Assembly: GCA_029964075.1 (NCBI GenBank)
Contig: CM057144.1
Coordinates: forward strand, 15,275,281-15,339,280
Direction of reading: 5' to 3'
Length of the DNA: 64,000 nucleotides
DNA from: Patiria pectinifera
Taxonomy: Eukaryota > Echinodermata > Asteroidea > Valvatida > Asterinidae
Under the pieces are notes generated by a model that did not search any database, had not been told where the DNA came from, and saw only the letters and a list, made by a program, of their open reading frames with translations. This document shows positions 1-12,200 of this stretch, piece after piece. A program made the translations under genes and the position numbers. Position 1 is the first letter of the stretch; the number at the start of each line of letters is the position of its first letter.

Positions 1-1379
1 TTATATATTCGTTTAATTCTCGTAATTATTTTTCTTCAAGTGTCGCTTCCAATTGGGATAACCATCTCGTGTACTTAATTTTATTCAAAGCTAATTTTAT
101 GATTTATTTTTAATTATGCTTTATAAAAAAGATTCTTAAAACAAACATGTCTAGCATCCTCTTCAAGAGCTAAATAAACTAAGAATGCAGTGCCACGTGC
201 GGAACAATTCAACACTATGCCACCTGACATACATGGCATAATTGAGGAATGGCCTTGATGTTAGCCTGGAGATAGCACCGCAGTGGTTTCAGCTACAGAA
301 CCATAACAGATTACGTTGGGACCAACTACATTAAAACTAGCAAAAGTAATGCAGTCGTCACAGTTCACCATGTTTTGTTTGCTTTTCACAAATACTGACT
401 ACACAGCCTTATGAGCTATTAGTTGACGACCATACTCCTGCAGAAAATAGTGCTCTGTATAGCTTATATCTTCCATGTTGTCAGCAAATGTCGTACTATC
501 CACTACGGTGACTACTTTTATAGAGCTGATATATCATTGCGTCTAACGATCCATTTAAGGCTACGTTCGTACGTATACGTTAGCCTACCCTAGGCCTACA
601 AAAATAAGTGAACTGTATTATGATATACGTACTGTTTCACTAATACGTCCAACCAGGGGTTTACTTCCGTATTTGCACTCGCCGTACCTCCAGACTTGTC
701 GGTAATCGGTATATGCCTGCACCGCACAATGCATCGCATGAATATTTCCTCATCGGGGTTTTTCCCAGTCAATATAACGCGGAGACTTGTGGGGAAATAT
801 CACACTGCCATGCTAAGCATCAAGTGCGCCCTCTATGCGAGGATACTTGGGAGACGACGGATCATCAGTGTATCAACAAAATCTTTTCTTTTCAACTTGA
901 ACACACAGTTTATTCTGTACCTTTTTAAAAATTATTTTCAAACAGTAGGCCTAGATATAAGTACTACCGTCGTACGCTAACAAGTACGCTATATGGGAAT
1001 GATAAAGTACAGACATTGCGCTAATTAATTACAAGTGTTTCTGTTTATCTGCCATCTGTCGGTATAAGCGTTTTACCACAAGCAAGTTGGCCGACACAGT
1101 AGGCCCTACATCGAGTTTGTTACTCATTAAACGAACCATCTAATCATTTACAGATTAAGCCATGATTATCGACTTTCGAAATCGTTGATATCCCTTTCTG
1201 CATTTGCGTTTAACATCGGCTTGCATGGCAAATTATAGTACGGTGGGGATTGTGGCCTTGGCCCATTTTCATAACACAGCTTAACAGCAGAAAAGTTGTG
1301 CTTAAAATATTAACAGAAAAATGTGCTAAACTTAAGCACTATTTAATTCATGGTGTGGATGTGCTAACGGTTCAGTGAC
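1..1379. other. No gene seen (left edge)
   Basis: AT-rich sequence with only short open frames that lack homology or splice support. It lies downstream of the minus-strand Myb/SANT-like gene, so its right part may be 3' flank of that gene. I see no repeat with clear ends here. Confidence 0.5.
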
Positions 1380-1380
1380 G

Positions 1381-1770
1381 AAGCTAGAATTTTGGGGGGG
1401 GGGCACTAGAATATTCTGGGGGCACCATAGAGCTATATTAAGTTGTATTTTTTTTAAGTTAGCAAAAAGCTTACTGTTTACAATTTCTTATGTCAATGGA
1501 TATAACGAGGCATTATGGGGCCCAACTGGGAAAAACTGCAATTTAGGACGTTTGCGATATGTGCCCCCATAGACAGAGCTATATTAATTATTTTGCTAAC
1601 TTAAAGAAAAATACAACTTACAAAAAAATACATTTTTGGTTGGGGAAGGAAAAGGGGCATTATCAGTATTTTGGTGTGTGTGTGTGTGTGGAGGGGGGGG
1701 GGGAGGGCCGCACCTGTGGGGGGAATTTGTGGGGGCATGGAGATTTCTATTGTGACGTAACCGATTCATG
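1381..1770. repeat. Fold-back (inverted) repeat, probable miniature transposon remnant
   Basis: An arm at about 1437-1469 reappears as its reverse complement at about 1590-1622; both contain the run TTTTGCTAACTTAA in one orientation or the other. The arms are flanked by G-rich tracts (about 1390-1430 and 1680-1730) and a short GT microsatellite. It sits about 150-500 bp downstream of the Myb/SANT-like stop codon. I see no coding capacity. Confidence 0.5.
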
Positions 1771-1919
1771 AACTTTGTTCGGTTATGCATGCTTGCGCTT
1801 TCCTTTTACTGCTCCACTGAATATAGGCTCTGTTAGCAGAAAATAGAGGCTCTGTTAGCAGAAAATCGTGTGCCTAGTAGCAGCGACAGGAAATTGGGCC
1901 CTTGTCCGGAAGTAGGTGT

Positions 1920-3318
1920 CTAAGCTTTATCCAGTGAAGTCTTCTGTTTGGGCTCTAGGGCTCTTGGTTCGTGGGTACCGTGTACCAGCGAGTGTCCGTG
2001 TGGAGTCAGCGCGTTCATCTTTATCCTCCGGTATCGTCGCTTCTCCTCCAGCACCTGCATCTCAAGCCGGTGGCGCTGTCTCGTCTGTTCTCGCACCTCA
2101 CGGGCCAGCTCTCGCTGCTCGTGGGCCGTCTCCATCTGGACGGTCAGCAGCGCCATCTTGGCCTCGTGTTCGTTGCGCGCGTAGTCCATCGCCGTCCACT
2201 GATGGTGGCTGCTGGGGTTGTCGAAGTCGCTCATCACCCCGGCGGCTGTTTCGTGTCTGTAATCGCTGTCGCCTTCGCAGTGGAAAACCTCTCCTGGATA
2301 TAGATTAAACAGATAAAATACGATCCATTAAATCACTCATTTTCCAGCACCAACGGCAATTTGGCATATTGGCTTGCAAGAAATTGTACCTTTAATTATT
2401 TTTTTCATGAAGCCTTTCATGAAGATATGACTTTGGAAGATCATGCGTAGACATAATCATAATAAATTATGTGTTCCATCAATTGAGAAAACAAAATCAA
2501 TGCGAAAAACTCTCTGGTTAAATCAACAAACTTGAGTTACTTAATTTTGAAGATTACGTCACATGAAAAAAAAATAATCACTGCTAATTTCTTTTTACCA
2601 AAAGTACCTGTTCAAGTTATTCCCTCACCAATGTCAACGGTAAATTGTTCACAAATGGAAATTAAAAAAGGAAATGCACACCTATCTCCTCATCATCCGA
2701 ATCATGCACATCCTCGAACTCCGCCTCTGGGTCTGTCACCTCACCGTTGCTTCTCCCGAGATGTTCGTCCGTCTCCTCGTCATCTTGGCCTCCTTCGGCG
2801 AGGGGAACTGGCGAGCACTGCTCCGCTCCATCCTTGCCTTCCTGACTCTGTTGCTCCTGGTAAGACCACGCGTCCTTGGGCTCACTTTTGACCACAACCG
2901 TCCCAAGAGAGGCCGATGTCATACGGCCGCTGGTGGTTGCGCAAGCCCCGTTGGAAACCATTCCATCCGGTATCATGTTAGGGATACCAGGACTCCGGGA
3001 GTTAGATTTTCCCATGCGCAGCGCCACCGATCCCGCGGTGGGCAAGTTGAGCGTGGAGTACCCGTTAGAGCTCATGGATTTCTTGGCCCGCATCTTGAGG
3101 TTGTTCCAGTATTTGCGGAGCTGGCGGTGCGTCCTTTTGACCACGTTGTGCTCAGCATTGAACCCGGCCACGATCCGAGACCAGGCTGCGTCCTTCCGTC
3201 GCACCGTCATCCCGTCGTTTCTCTTCGACTCGACGATCTCGATGTTCGCCTCGATCAGACGTAGCAAGACGTCCCTCTCCAGCACCGAGAAGTTTAACCT
3301 TTTTGACCTGGACTCCAT
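1920..3318 (-). CDS. Myb/SANT-like DNA-binding domain protein (MSANTD3-like), 2 exons, 336 aa
   Basis: Exons (minus): 3318-2682 and 2293-1920. The phase-1 donor AG/GTGTGC joins an acceptor CCAG/GA to give an uninterrupted 336-codon frame ending in TAG. Residues about 8-82 form a trihelix-type Myb/SANT-like domain with conserved tryptophans (DAAW, KYW) and a basic third helix. Residues about 140-210 are acidic and low complexity, with SEPK and DDEE tracts. Residues about 255-303 are a Glu/Arg-rich coiled coil, as in the C-terminal half of vertebrate MSANTD3. The start MESRSK is chosen because the domain begins just after it and the frame further upstream has no better ATG. The family is nuclear and probably DNA-binding; its targets are not known to me. 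Related single-domain proteins also derive from Harbinger transposon Myb-like proteins, so a domesticated-transposon origin is possible. No inverted repeats or nuclease gene are nearby. Confidence 0.85.
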
Positions 3319-4334
3319 GTTATCATGGAGGAATAAGATGTTATCAAGCACAGCGGAGTATCAGTCGCGTCGAGCTGAGCTAGTAGTACATCTACTGCTC
3401 GAGGTCAACATTCAGTTTCCGCATGTACAATATTTTACGTTCTGTGTAGCACACTCTGCCTGTATTGTTGGCGACACTCGAGTATGGTTATTATGCACGG
3501 CTATAACCACAGTGTACTTGTGCTCGGTACATAATCACGCGTGGCCAAGGCTGACCTTTTGTAAGCTGGCTTTACATTATGTGCCGCTGGTAATCGGACT
3601 CAAGCCCGCTCTCATATTCACACAGTGCAGTAGACGGATCTTGAGTCCGTGATTGGATCGCCCAGTCGTTGCGGATACCAGCAGGAATGCGTATTATGCC
3701 GACCTCAAGTACCGTAAGAGTACGCTGCATTATCATCAGCTGTTCAGTGTACGTGCCTCAAGTATGACTATCTCTACCTGAGGCGTGGTGGGAACGAATA
3801 GACAATGACAACTGCTCGAGAATAATTATTAACAATGAGCCCCAACAGCCAAGTGGGACCCTGATAGGTTATTTTATTGCGCTGAGGTTTTGAGGAAATA
3901 CGGAAATAATTATGAACACAATTGTTTCAATCGAGTCATCATACTGTAAACCTATTTTCTGTTAAACACACTGTGATCAAAATTATTCATGAATTCAGGC
4001 ATTGTAAAAAAAAATAATAATACCAATGGATGAACAATACTACATGTACATGTATTGGGAATGGAATTTTAAATGAGTGGCTTTACAATAAAATACGGTA
4101 CGCATGGATGGAATTTTGAATGAGTGCGGGCTATTGAATATTTGCAGTGCGACCGATAACACAATTTATATGGGTTGTTGATTTATACAGGCATCGATTT
4201 GCATTATCATTTAAGTGATATGTATAGCACGCGTCAATGAGATCTGGCATATTGTAATTTTTTTCACAGGTGCTGTTTGTACATGTCTCGTCCAGGCTCG
4301 CTTTAATAATCCAGTTGTCTTACAAAAAGTAACT
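3319..4334. other. Intergenic, 5' flank of the Myb/SANT-like gene
   Basis: No gene seen. The first few hundred bases are CG-richer than the rest and presumably hold the promoter of the minus-strand gene, but I see no TATA box or other element I would defend. The remainder is AT-rich. Confidence 0.45.
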
Positions 4335-4560
4335 GTACGTTAATATTATTATTATTATCATTATTTATTTCTGAATATGAAACCAATGATTCCTCAAAAG
4401 CGCATTATATAGGCACTGTAGCTCGCAAGCCTGAAGAAACCTGCAGAGAGGAGACAATGAGATTAAACTACGTTTTGGAGCATAGGAGGGAAAAGCCCAG
4501 AAGAATATTCTGGGGAAAACCCACACGTTGGCCCGGGTCACAGCGCGCGGTGGAAGGTGA
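4335..4560 (-). repeat. Dispersed retro-repeat, copy 1 (ATT-tailed)
   Basis: It matches the reverse complement of 40800-41060 at many positions: a shared AGAATATTC core, a shared GAGAGGAGACAATG block, a shared AAAGCGC block and a shared GGCACTGTAGCTC block. It ends in a (TTA)n tract at 4340-4362. The tail at the low-coordinate end indicates minus orientation. The tail and the lack of terminal inverted repeats suggest a 3' fragment of a LINE or a SINE. Confidence 0.6.
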
Positions 4561-5301
4561 CGAAAGTACCGCTACGTCAACCTGGCTTATATGGTTCAGC
4601 GGATGTCACTTGGGCAACCATCCCTGTATAAATTCGCGTCGCAAATGCCACATTGAAATTGACACAAATTTCACCAGCAGTACGCACTCACTATGGACAA
4701 ATATTTATCACTTAAAATTCAGTAAGAATCAAAACACAGTGCGTCTACCCGTGTTGATTACAGAGGATCTAACACCTGCCCTCAGATGTGACGTCAGATG
4801 CAATACGTCTATGGACAGTCAAAAGAAAAGGACGCATTTCAGTTTGGACGCATTATATTGCTTTCGTTATTGCTAAAAATAACAGAAGGGCTGTTATTAT
4901 AATTAAACTATTGCAGTAGAATTGCGTCAACGCAGCTTGTGAAATATTGTCCAATTACATGATATACAAATGAACGTGGAACGCGCAAAATCTGAGACAC
5001 AAAACTTAACGTACACATTTCCATAGGGGCGTGGCTAACTCGCAAACGGCGAAAGGACGTGTACATGACATTTTCAAGTTGCACAAACGACACACAAATA
5101 TGCAATCGATCAAGGTGCATGGCTATATCTAGAATAAACACGGGGGCAGACACTACTCACAACATTTGACAATATCTTTACTCATGTAAAGGAAAACTGA
5201 TCACAGATACACAACATACGGTAACTTCACTTGATGTATTGCTCAATCTGTTCAAGAACGTTTAAGAAAACCAAAAACATTGGTCTGATATCAGTTTTGT
5301 C
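4561..5301. other. Intergenic, no gene seen
   Basis: Contains short open frames on both strands without recognisable product or splice context. The region separates the Myb/SANT-like gene from the GFM1 3' end. Confidence 0.4.
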
Positions 5302-6262
5302 TTTATTTCTCACTGATAATATAAACACAAGATGAAACAAAATTATACATGGGATGACTGATTAACATTGTCCTTACAATTATGGTCTACAAATTTGTAA
5401 TAAGGTTTATAGTGTATTACAGTACGACACTACAACCCAAAATGGCACACACTGCAAATGACTCCTATTTGAGACGGGAGCCGTTTGGTCTGTATTCAGC
5501 GAGTTTACTAGTCGCCTAAATCATTTTAAGTATCACTACCCCGACTGATATGCTTGTCAAGATTTTCGTGCATGCACAACCACAAATAGGCAAGTTACAA
5601 GTACCATGACTTTTTTATTTTGTCATAAAATCATGTACAAAGAAGTACCTCGGAGGTGAAGAAAGTGTGGTAAAATCCGTTGCTCAAGGACACTCGTTCT
5701 ATGTGCCTTGGAAGGATTCGAACCCTCACTGTTGAAGTCTCTGCAACATCGGAGTAGTTCAGGCTAAACTTGCCATTTTTTTTCCCAATAAACTCAACTT
5801 AATGACAAATCCTCAAACAAAGCACAAAGGAAACTTCCTACTTTGATTTTGATAAATATCAGGTTGAGCGAAAGAAACTAACTTTGTGGGACTTGAACCC
5901 CCAACTCCATTAAAAGTTAAAACTTGGCCCATCATCCATCAACTTCCTGTCATATTTGAATCAACTTTCAAGTCCTTTCATTGAACCTTAGAACATGTTC
6001 ACTTATATTTCTGTTTCCACAAATTGGACTTTACACATGATTTTCCAGGTACTTTGCTCTGGAAAATATCTACGGATACTTTTCTTTAAAATTTCGTTTC
6101 ATTTTCTAGTATTTAATTAAAAACATTATTAACATACTAAAAATATTATAAATAAAAAATGTCTGAAATATTACCCAGACAATAGTTTCAAAACAACATA
6201 GTCATTTATATTGCAGGCAATAGTTATAATAAATATACACTTCTTTTAAAGCAATACCTTCA
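5302..6262 (-). other. Probable GFM1 3' UTR with candidate poly(A) signals and SINE remnants
   Basis: Downstream of the GFM1 stop, AATAAA occurs on the minus strand at 5619-5614 and 5307-5302; either could end the transcript, giving a 3' UTR of roughly 0.65-0.95 kb. Two tRNA B-box-like sequences on the minus strand lie at about 5708-5725 (GGGTTCGAATCC) and 5897-5912 (GGGGTTCAAGTCCC). They look like remains of tRNA-derived SINEs. No transcript end can be proved from sequence alone. Confidence 0.4.
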
Positions 6263-9200
6263 TCATCTTGAGCGTTTGGCCGTTTTGACCAGACCGTTTT
6301 CTTGTTGATACTGCAGGATCAGTGCTTCTTGCACGGCGGGTCGGCAGGGCTGGTAGTGGCTGTATTCCATGGTGTACTCGCCTTTGCCTTGGGTGGCGGA
6401 CCGGAGCTCGGTGGCGTAACCGAACATGTCGTTCAGCGGCACCTGCAGACAAGGGTAAAAGAAGTTTTGGCCAATATGATAGCAATGATGTGCCACTGAT
6501 GAAGTGCAAGCGAAATGTAGTTATGGTAGGACAGGCTTCAATATTTTAAAATAAATTATCAATGTTTTTAATCAGGTATCAATTGTCTTTCAGTTTTGTC
6601 ATATTGCCAATTTTGCCATACATTGTGGTGTTAATGATATTATAAACACAGTTTTCTGTGTCCTGTTGTTGTTGTTGTCCTTGTTGTCATTGTTCTTGTT
6701 GTTGTGGACGTCATCGCCATTATTGTTGTTATTGTTGAGAGTAATCTATTTCTTAATTTAATGCTAATATATTTCTTATCCTAGTTGCTACCATATGACA
6801 TTTGTGTCTAGATTTTTCATGGAAAATATAAATTAATAAAGTTATCATAGATTAGATTATAACTACAAATGTTTACAAGCAAATGCCCTAGATCAGTATC
6901 CTATTTTGAATCCTTGTAATCAATTTCTAATCAATCACAGACTCACCTCACAACTGATGGAGAAGTACCCCTCCCCGCCGTCCGAGCCCGAAATCACCCC
7001 GTTGCGCTTGTTGATGCCAGCCAGGACGGTACCGTGAAACTCTGAGGGCGCTGTCACTTCCACGTTCATGATCGGTTCCAAGATGTGGCATGCTACTTCA
7101 CTCATCGCTGAGGAAAAATACCCAAAAAAAAAAAAAAAATGTTTTTCGAAGTGAATTCAGGAGCCAACTATGGGATACTACTTTCTTTGTACTACCAACC
7201 AGGTGTTGGAACATTGAAGGTACTAGAATGCGCCCAATTGGGCTACAAGAAACGCGTTTTTAAACAAAATCCCAAGTGTGCTCTGGTGGGACTCGAACCC
7301 AAGACCTCTTTCTGATGAGTGCAGATGTCTTTACCACTTGACACCTGATCTTGCCTAGGTCAGCTGGCTGGTTCGAATCTCATGCAGCAGCAAAAGCATA
7401 TTACATCAAAAGCATATAATTGAGACAAGAACTTTATATAACTGACCTTGCTTGATGGCTCCAAGACCAGCCAACCTGAAAGCCAGCTCACTAGAGTCCA
7501 CCATGTGATGCTGACCGTCTTGAAGACGCATGCGGATGCCTGTGATCTTCTGGCCTATCTGGAGGCCCTTCTCTGCTCCTTCATAGAAACCCTAGAGGAA
7601 AAAAAGGAAAGAAAAGGAAGTTATGAAACAGGTGTCTGATCATTTTAAAGAGTCAGGTAAGTTCATTGGAAATAATTGTAAAGCGCTTTGAGATTGTTAA
7701 TACGATGGAAAGCGCTATATAAGTATTACAATTTTTTATTTTTTTATTTTTTTATTCAATTAAAGAAAGACAGGATCTCCCCAACAAAGATTACAAATAA
7801 GACTTTTGGATACAAAAATACTGACTTTTCATAATTAGGCAGGCAGCAAACATGATCGATTTACAAATGGCAAAGAAAAACAATAAAGAAAAAAACATGT
7901 TTAGCTTGAAAGATGAAAGGGAGTAAAATATTAAATGGAGGTAATGATCTTTTTATCTAGAAATCGACGAGGGGTCAAAACCTATCTTGGAAAGAAAAGG
8001 AGAGGTACAGGTAAGTACATGTAGAATCAAATTCAATGCAGCCACAGTGAAATGCAACAGATACCAGAGAGTCAAAGAAGAGTTCATTTTGGACATGAAA
8101 TAGTCGAAGAATTGAAGCTCACCTTTTCCACCGCTGGAACAAACTGCTTGGGGACATTGGTTCCCAAGGTCTCATCCTCAAACTCTATCTTGGTGTAGGA
8201 ATCCGCAGGTAGAGGCTAGAAAATTACAAATCACGATATATGTGTCAGTGTATGTTTAGTGTTTTATTTATTTGTTTTAATGGTTTATCTGCATTAAGTG
8301 AAAGATCTAACATAAAGGGGGTTCTACAAACTCCATATGTCAAGTGTGTTCAGCACAGAGTTTACATGTGATTCTTTAAAATATTCATTCTCACTCACCT
8401 CAATCACACCGATAACTTTACCGTACTGGCCGGCGCCGCCCGACTGCTTTTTGTGTAAGTAGTCAAATCTACAAAAAAAACACAACAAAAAATGTTGATC
8501 AAATCCATATTCTAAGCTTGTTTTTGCCATTACGTGCTTACCATGCTGAAGCAGAAATTTTGATGCTGACCATATCATCACAGAATCCTTTAAGTTAAGG
8601 GATGTACAAATGGCAAAAGCAAAAAAAATCCTGCCCATGGTTATGCCACCTCTGAAATATGTTAACCATTTTGATTAGATTTTGCAAGGATTTTCATTTA
8701 TGGCAAGAAAATCAGTGAAATCGAACCCAGGTTTAAAGTAGAACCTCTTCTCTTCGAATATCACAGGTTCGGGAAACTTTCAATAACTGTTGTAATTTCC
8801 TGATGAGACCGATCAAACGCAAACTGATATTATTCTGTATTCATTTAAAAAAATCCAGACGTGAAGATTTACTCACTCTATGGGTCGCAAGATGGACTCC
8901 CGGAAGGCCACTTTGGGTTTGCCCACAACCACAGGGCAGTTGTATTCATTTTCCATTCTCTGGGCGTAGATTTCAAGATGCAGCTCTCCCATGCCGGACA
9001 CTATCGTCTGCAAAATAAAACACGTCAAAATATCATCTAGGTAAGGAAAAACAAGGTTTTCAACAATCAGAAAAATCAGAGTGGAGTTGTCAATTTGTAC
9101 CACCAGGCCATAGTGCCTATTACTCCATATACTGCCCAAATCTGCCCCAGCACTGTATGATTTTAAGGCCTGCCCAAGCAATGAAAGGTTTAAGGATTTA

Positions 9201-12200
9201 TCAAGGAGTAAATGAAATGTTACAGAATGTGAAGTAATAACAATATAAAAACAATGTAATACATGAGCTAATGGGTTAACACAAACCTCTTTGCTCTCAT
9301 TGTCAAAGTGCACAGTAAACGTCGGATCCTCACGGGTGAAACGATTGATCGCTTTGGAGAAATTATCAATATCGGTCTGATGAGAAGAAAATAAATCAAG
9401 TTGGAAAAAGACAATAATTTTTTGATGATCCAAAATAGACAGCTGCAAACACAAACTAGGCATGGACAGATGTAAAAACAATGGATACTTGTTCTTGTGC
9501 TTTTACAAAATTAACGACAAAAAAAAATTTAATAAAAATCTCCTAAATTTGGAGGTCCAGTGATTTGTAGTGACATGATCCTACCTTTTTCTGTGGCCTG
9601 ATGGCCAGCGAAATGACAGGCTCTGGGACGTGAATCGATTCCATGGACAGCTGGAACTTGGGTTTGGAGACGAAGGTGTCACCGCTGGCACAATCAATGC
9701 CAAAGAGGGCGCTAATGTCCCCTGCGTAGATGTCAGTCTGGTCCTGGTTGCCAGAAGAAAAAAAAACCAACTTAAATAAACCACAAGATCTTAGACTATT
9801 TTGAGGAGGGGAGAACGGTATTTGGAACGGTCAGTTTTTAAATCCGCCTTCAAGCTGTTCTTCAATATTTACTGACATTCAGGAAAACTTTTGTACATGT
9901 TTCGCTGTTGCTGATGGAAATAAGGAGAGACACAAAATTCTTTCACAAATCCCCCTGAAGTTGGGATTTTTCAGATTCTTACCTGCATTTTATCAGCATG
10001 CATGCGTACCAGCCTAGACACCTTGACTCGTTTGTTTGTCCGCGTGTTGTAGATGTATTGACCCTTCTGTAGATGGCCCTGGTATACCCTCATGTAAGTC
10101 AGCTGACCAAACCGCCCAGCCTGTACAATTATCCAATGCACGCATACATTTATGAATTTATTATAGTTATTAGGTTTAGTATTTGAACTGGGCAAGCTCA
10201 AAAAAGGCTTGGACGCTATTCATGTCAGATGTACATTACACTATTTGAATGTAAAATCATACAAACTGAAGAAAAATCCTGATTCTAAAATACAAAATAC
10301 CTAAAAATTTGTGACTGTACAACAGTATATTGAAAGCAACAAATTTCAGAGTGCAGTTTGTTACCACTTTCCTCATTGATTTGTGTACAATTATCGGCTC
10401 TTTTTTATGTAAAAATTGTACTATATTTGCTACGGTTTATTTGCTACATTGATTTGTCAACCAAAGGGAGAACAACATACCTCAAGTTTGAAGGCAAGAG
10501 CGACAAATGGATTTGAATCGTCTCTCCTTGGATCCATCTTCAACTTTTGATCCTCCCTGGAAAGAAAATCAGCAACAAGAATGTGCTTTTGAAAGATAGA
10601 ATGCTCTGAACAATTCACTCTTCTAGAAATGCTGAAAATTGAATGCTTACTCGTCAAAGGCGTAATTATCCACTTCAGATGGATTGGGGAGGTAGTCCAA
10701 GACTGCATCCAGCAGTGGCTGTGAGAAAAGCAAAGAAACAAGAAAATAATTAATCTCTTGAAGTCATAGATTTGAGTGGACATTAATCTTTGAAAGAATG
10801 CAGTTATTGTAACGGTGTTAACTGAGGCAAAATATCAAACGTAATACTCTTTATGTAATATATCAAGTGGTTTGTACCTGTACTCCTTTGTTTTTCAGGG
10901 CTGTTCCGAGAAACACTGGCGTGAAGGCTTGTTTGAGGGTCGCACGGCGGACGGCTGCCTGTAAAATGTAAAAAGAGGAAGAGACATTTTGGGAAAACGT
11001 AGTCTTGGTTTTTATCTTTCAGGAGTTCCATTTAATTACTGATGTCACAAATCGGACAATTTATGCAGATCTGTTTTCCCCGGAACTTAAAGACTCTTCA
11101 ACTTTTGGAAAATTATTTTTTAAAATATTGCACGACCTTCTAAATTTTGTCAAAAATCTAACACAGAATAGGAAATACATACCTTTATCTGCTCTTCGTT
11201 TGGTTCCAATTCTGAGAGAAACATGTCACCGAGCTCCTCGTCCACGTTTGCGACACATTCTGGGAAGCCAAGAAAACTAAAATCATTTTACGTACAAAAT
11301 TCACAATTTCCAAATTCAAATTTGAGACCAGAGGGAAATAATTCAGAAACAGCAAAAAATTGTATTAGTGGAGAGGCAATCAGAAGGAGTTGTTATCCAG
11401 GGGCCAATTTCACGGCGCTGCTAAGCACAAAATTTTAGAGCTGCTGCTGCACAAAACAACAAGCAGCTTAAGTCAAAAAGTTATAAATGCAGGTTATCAG
11501 CCAAAACTCCAGTAAGATGCTGTTATCCCATAGATGCTGCTAAACAATGTAGGTGCTGTGATCTTATTACAAGCAATATGAATGTCCTGGTTTTCATGCC
11601 ATTGGAAAAGAATCCTTACCAATCATTTCTTGTCTTTTTTCTTCCATTTCTGCTTGCAATTCCTCAGGAACCTCCTTCTGAACAACATTCTGCCTGTAAG
11701 GATTATCACCGAAAATGTTTGCATATTTTAAACAAAACAACAGTGTTTATTTCATTTTATATAATTCAGTTTTTGAAGCACGTTTTAAAAATGTTGACAA
11801 TGCGATTACAGTAAAGTGTCTTGCCCAAGGCCATTAGCATCAGAGTTCTTTGAATAGGACAAACAGTTCCATCAGCAGTACATGCCTGGATCCAATAAGA
11901 TCTCTCACTGCACTGTGTCCTTCACTGTTAAAAATGTTTCAGTGATTACAATGTGAGGCACTTTTTTCTCCTGTCAACGCACCCCTGGTCTCCCTCGAAG
12001 TAGATGGCTCGTCGATGGATCAGGTCCACCACACCTTTAGTACTGGACTCCAGGCCAATGGGTAATTGCAAGAAGGCCGCGTTGTGGTTGAGCTTGGAAC
12101 GGAGCTGGGACAAAACACGGTGTGGATTCGCCTTGAGCCTGTTGGGGAGAAACATTTTTTATTATCTCATGTTACAGTGAGCAAAAGATTTCTGAAACAA

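Noticed and set aside
2662-3264. Long plus-strand frames opposite the Myb/SANT-like gene (also 1916-2308)
   Set aside because: Antisense shadows of exons with clear SANT and coiled-coil content on the minus strand.
4457-4876. 139-codon plus-strand frame
   Set aside because: Begins inside a dispersed repeat (4335-4560) and has no recognisable domain or splice context.
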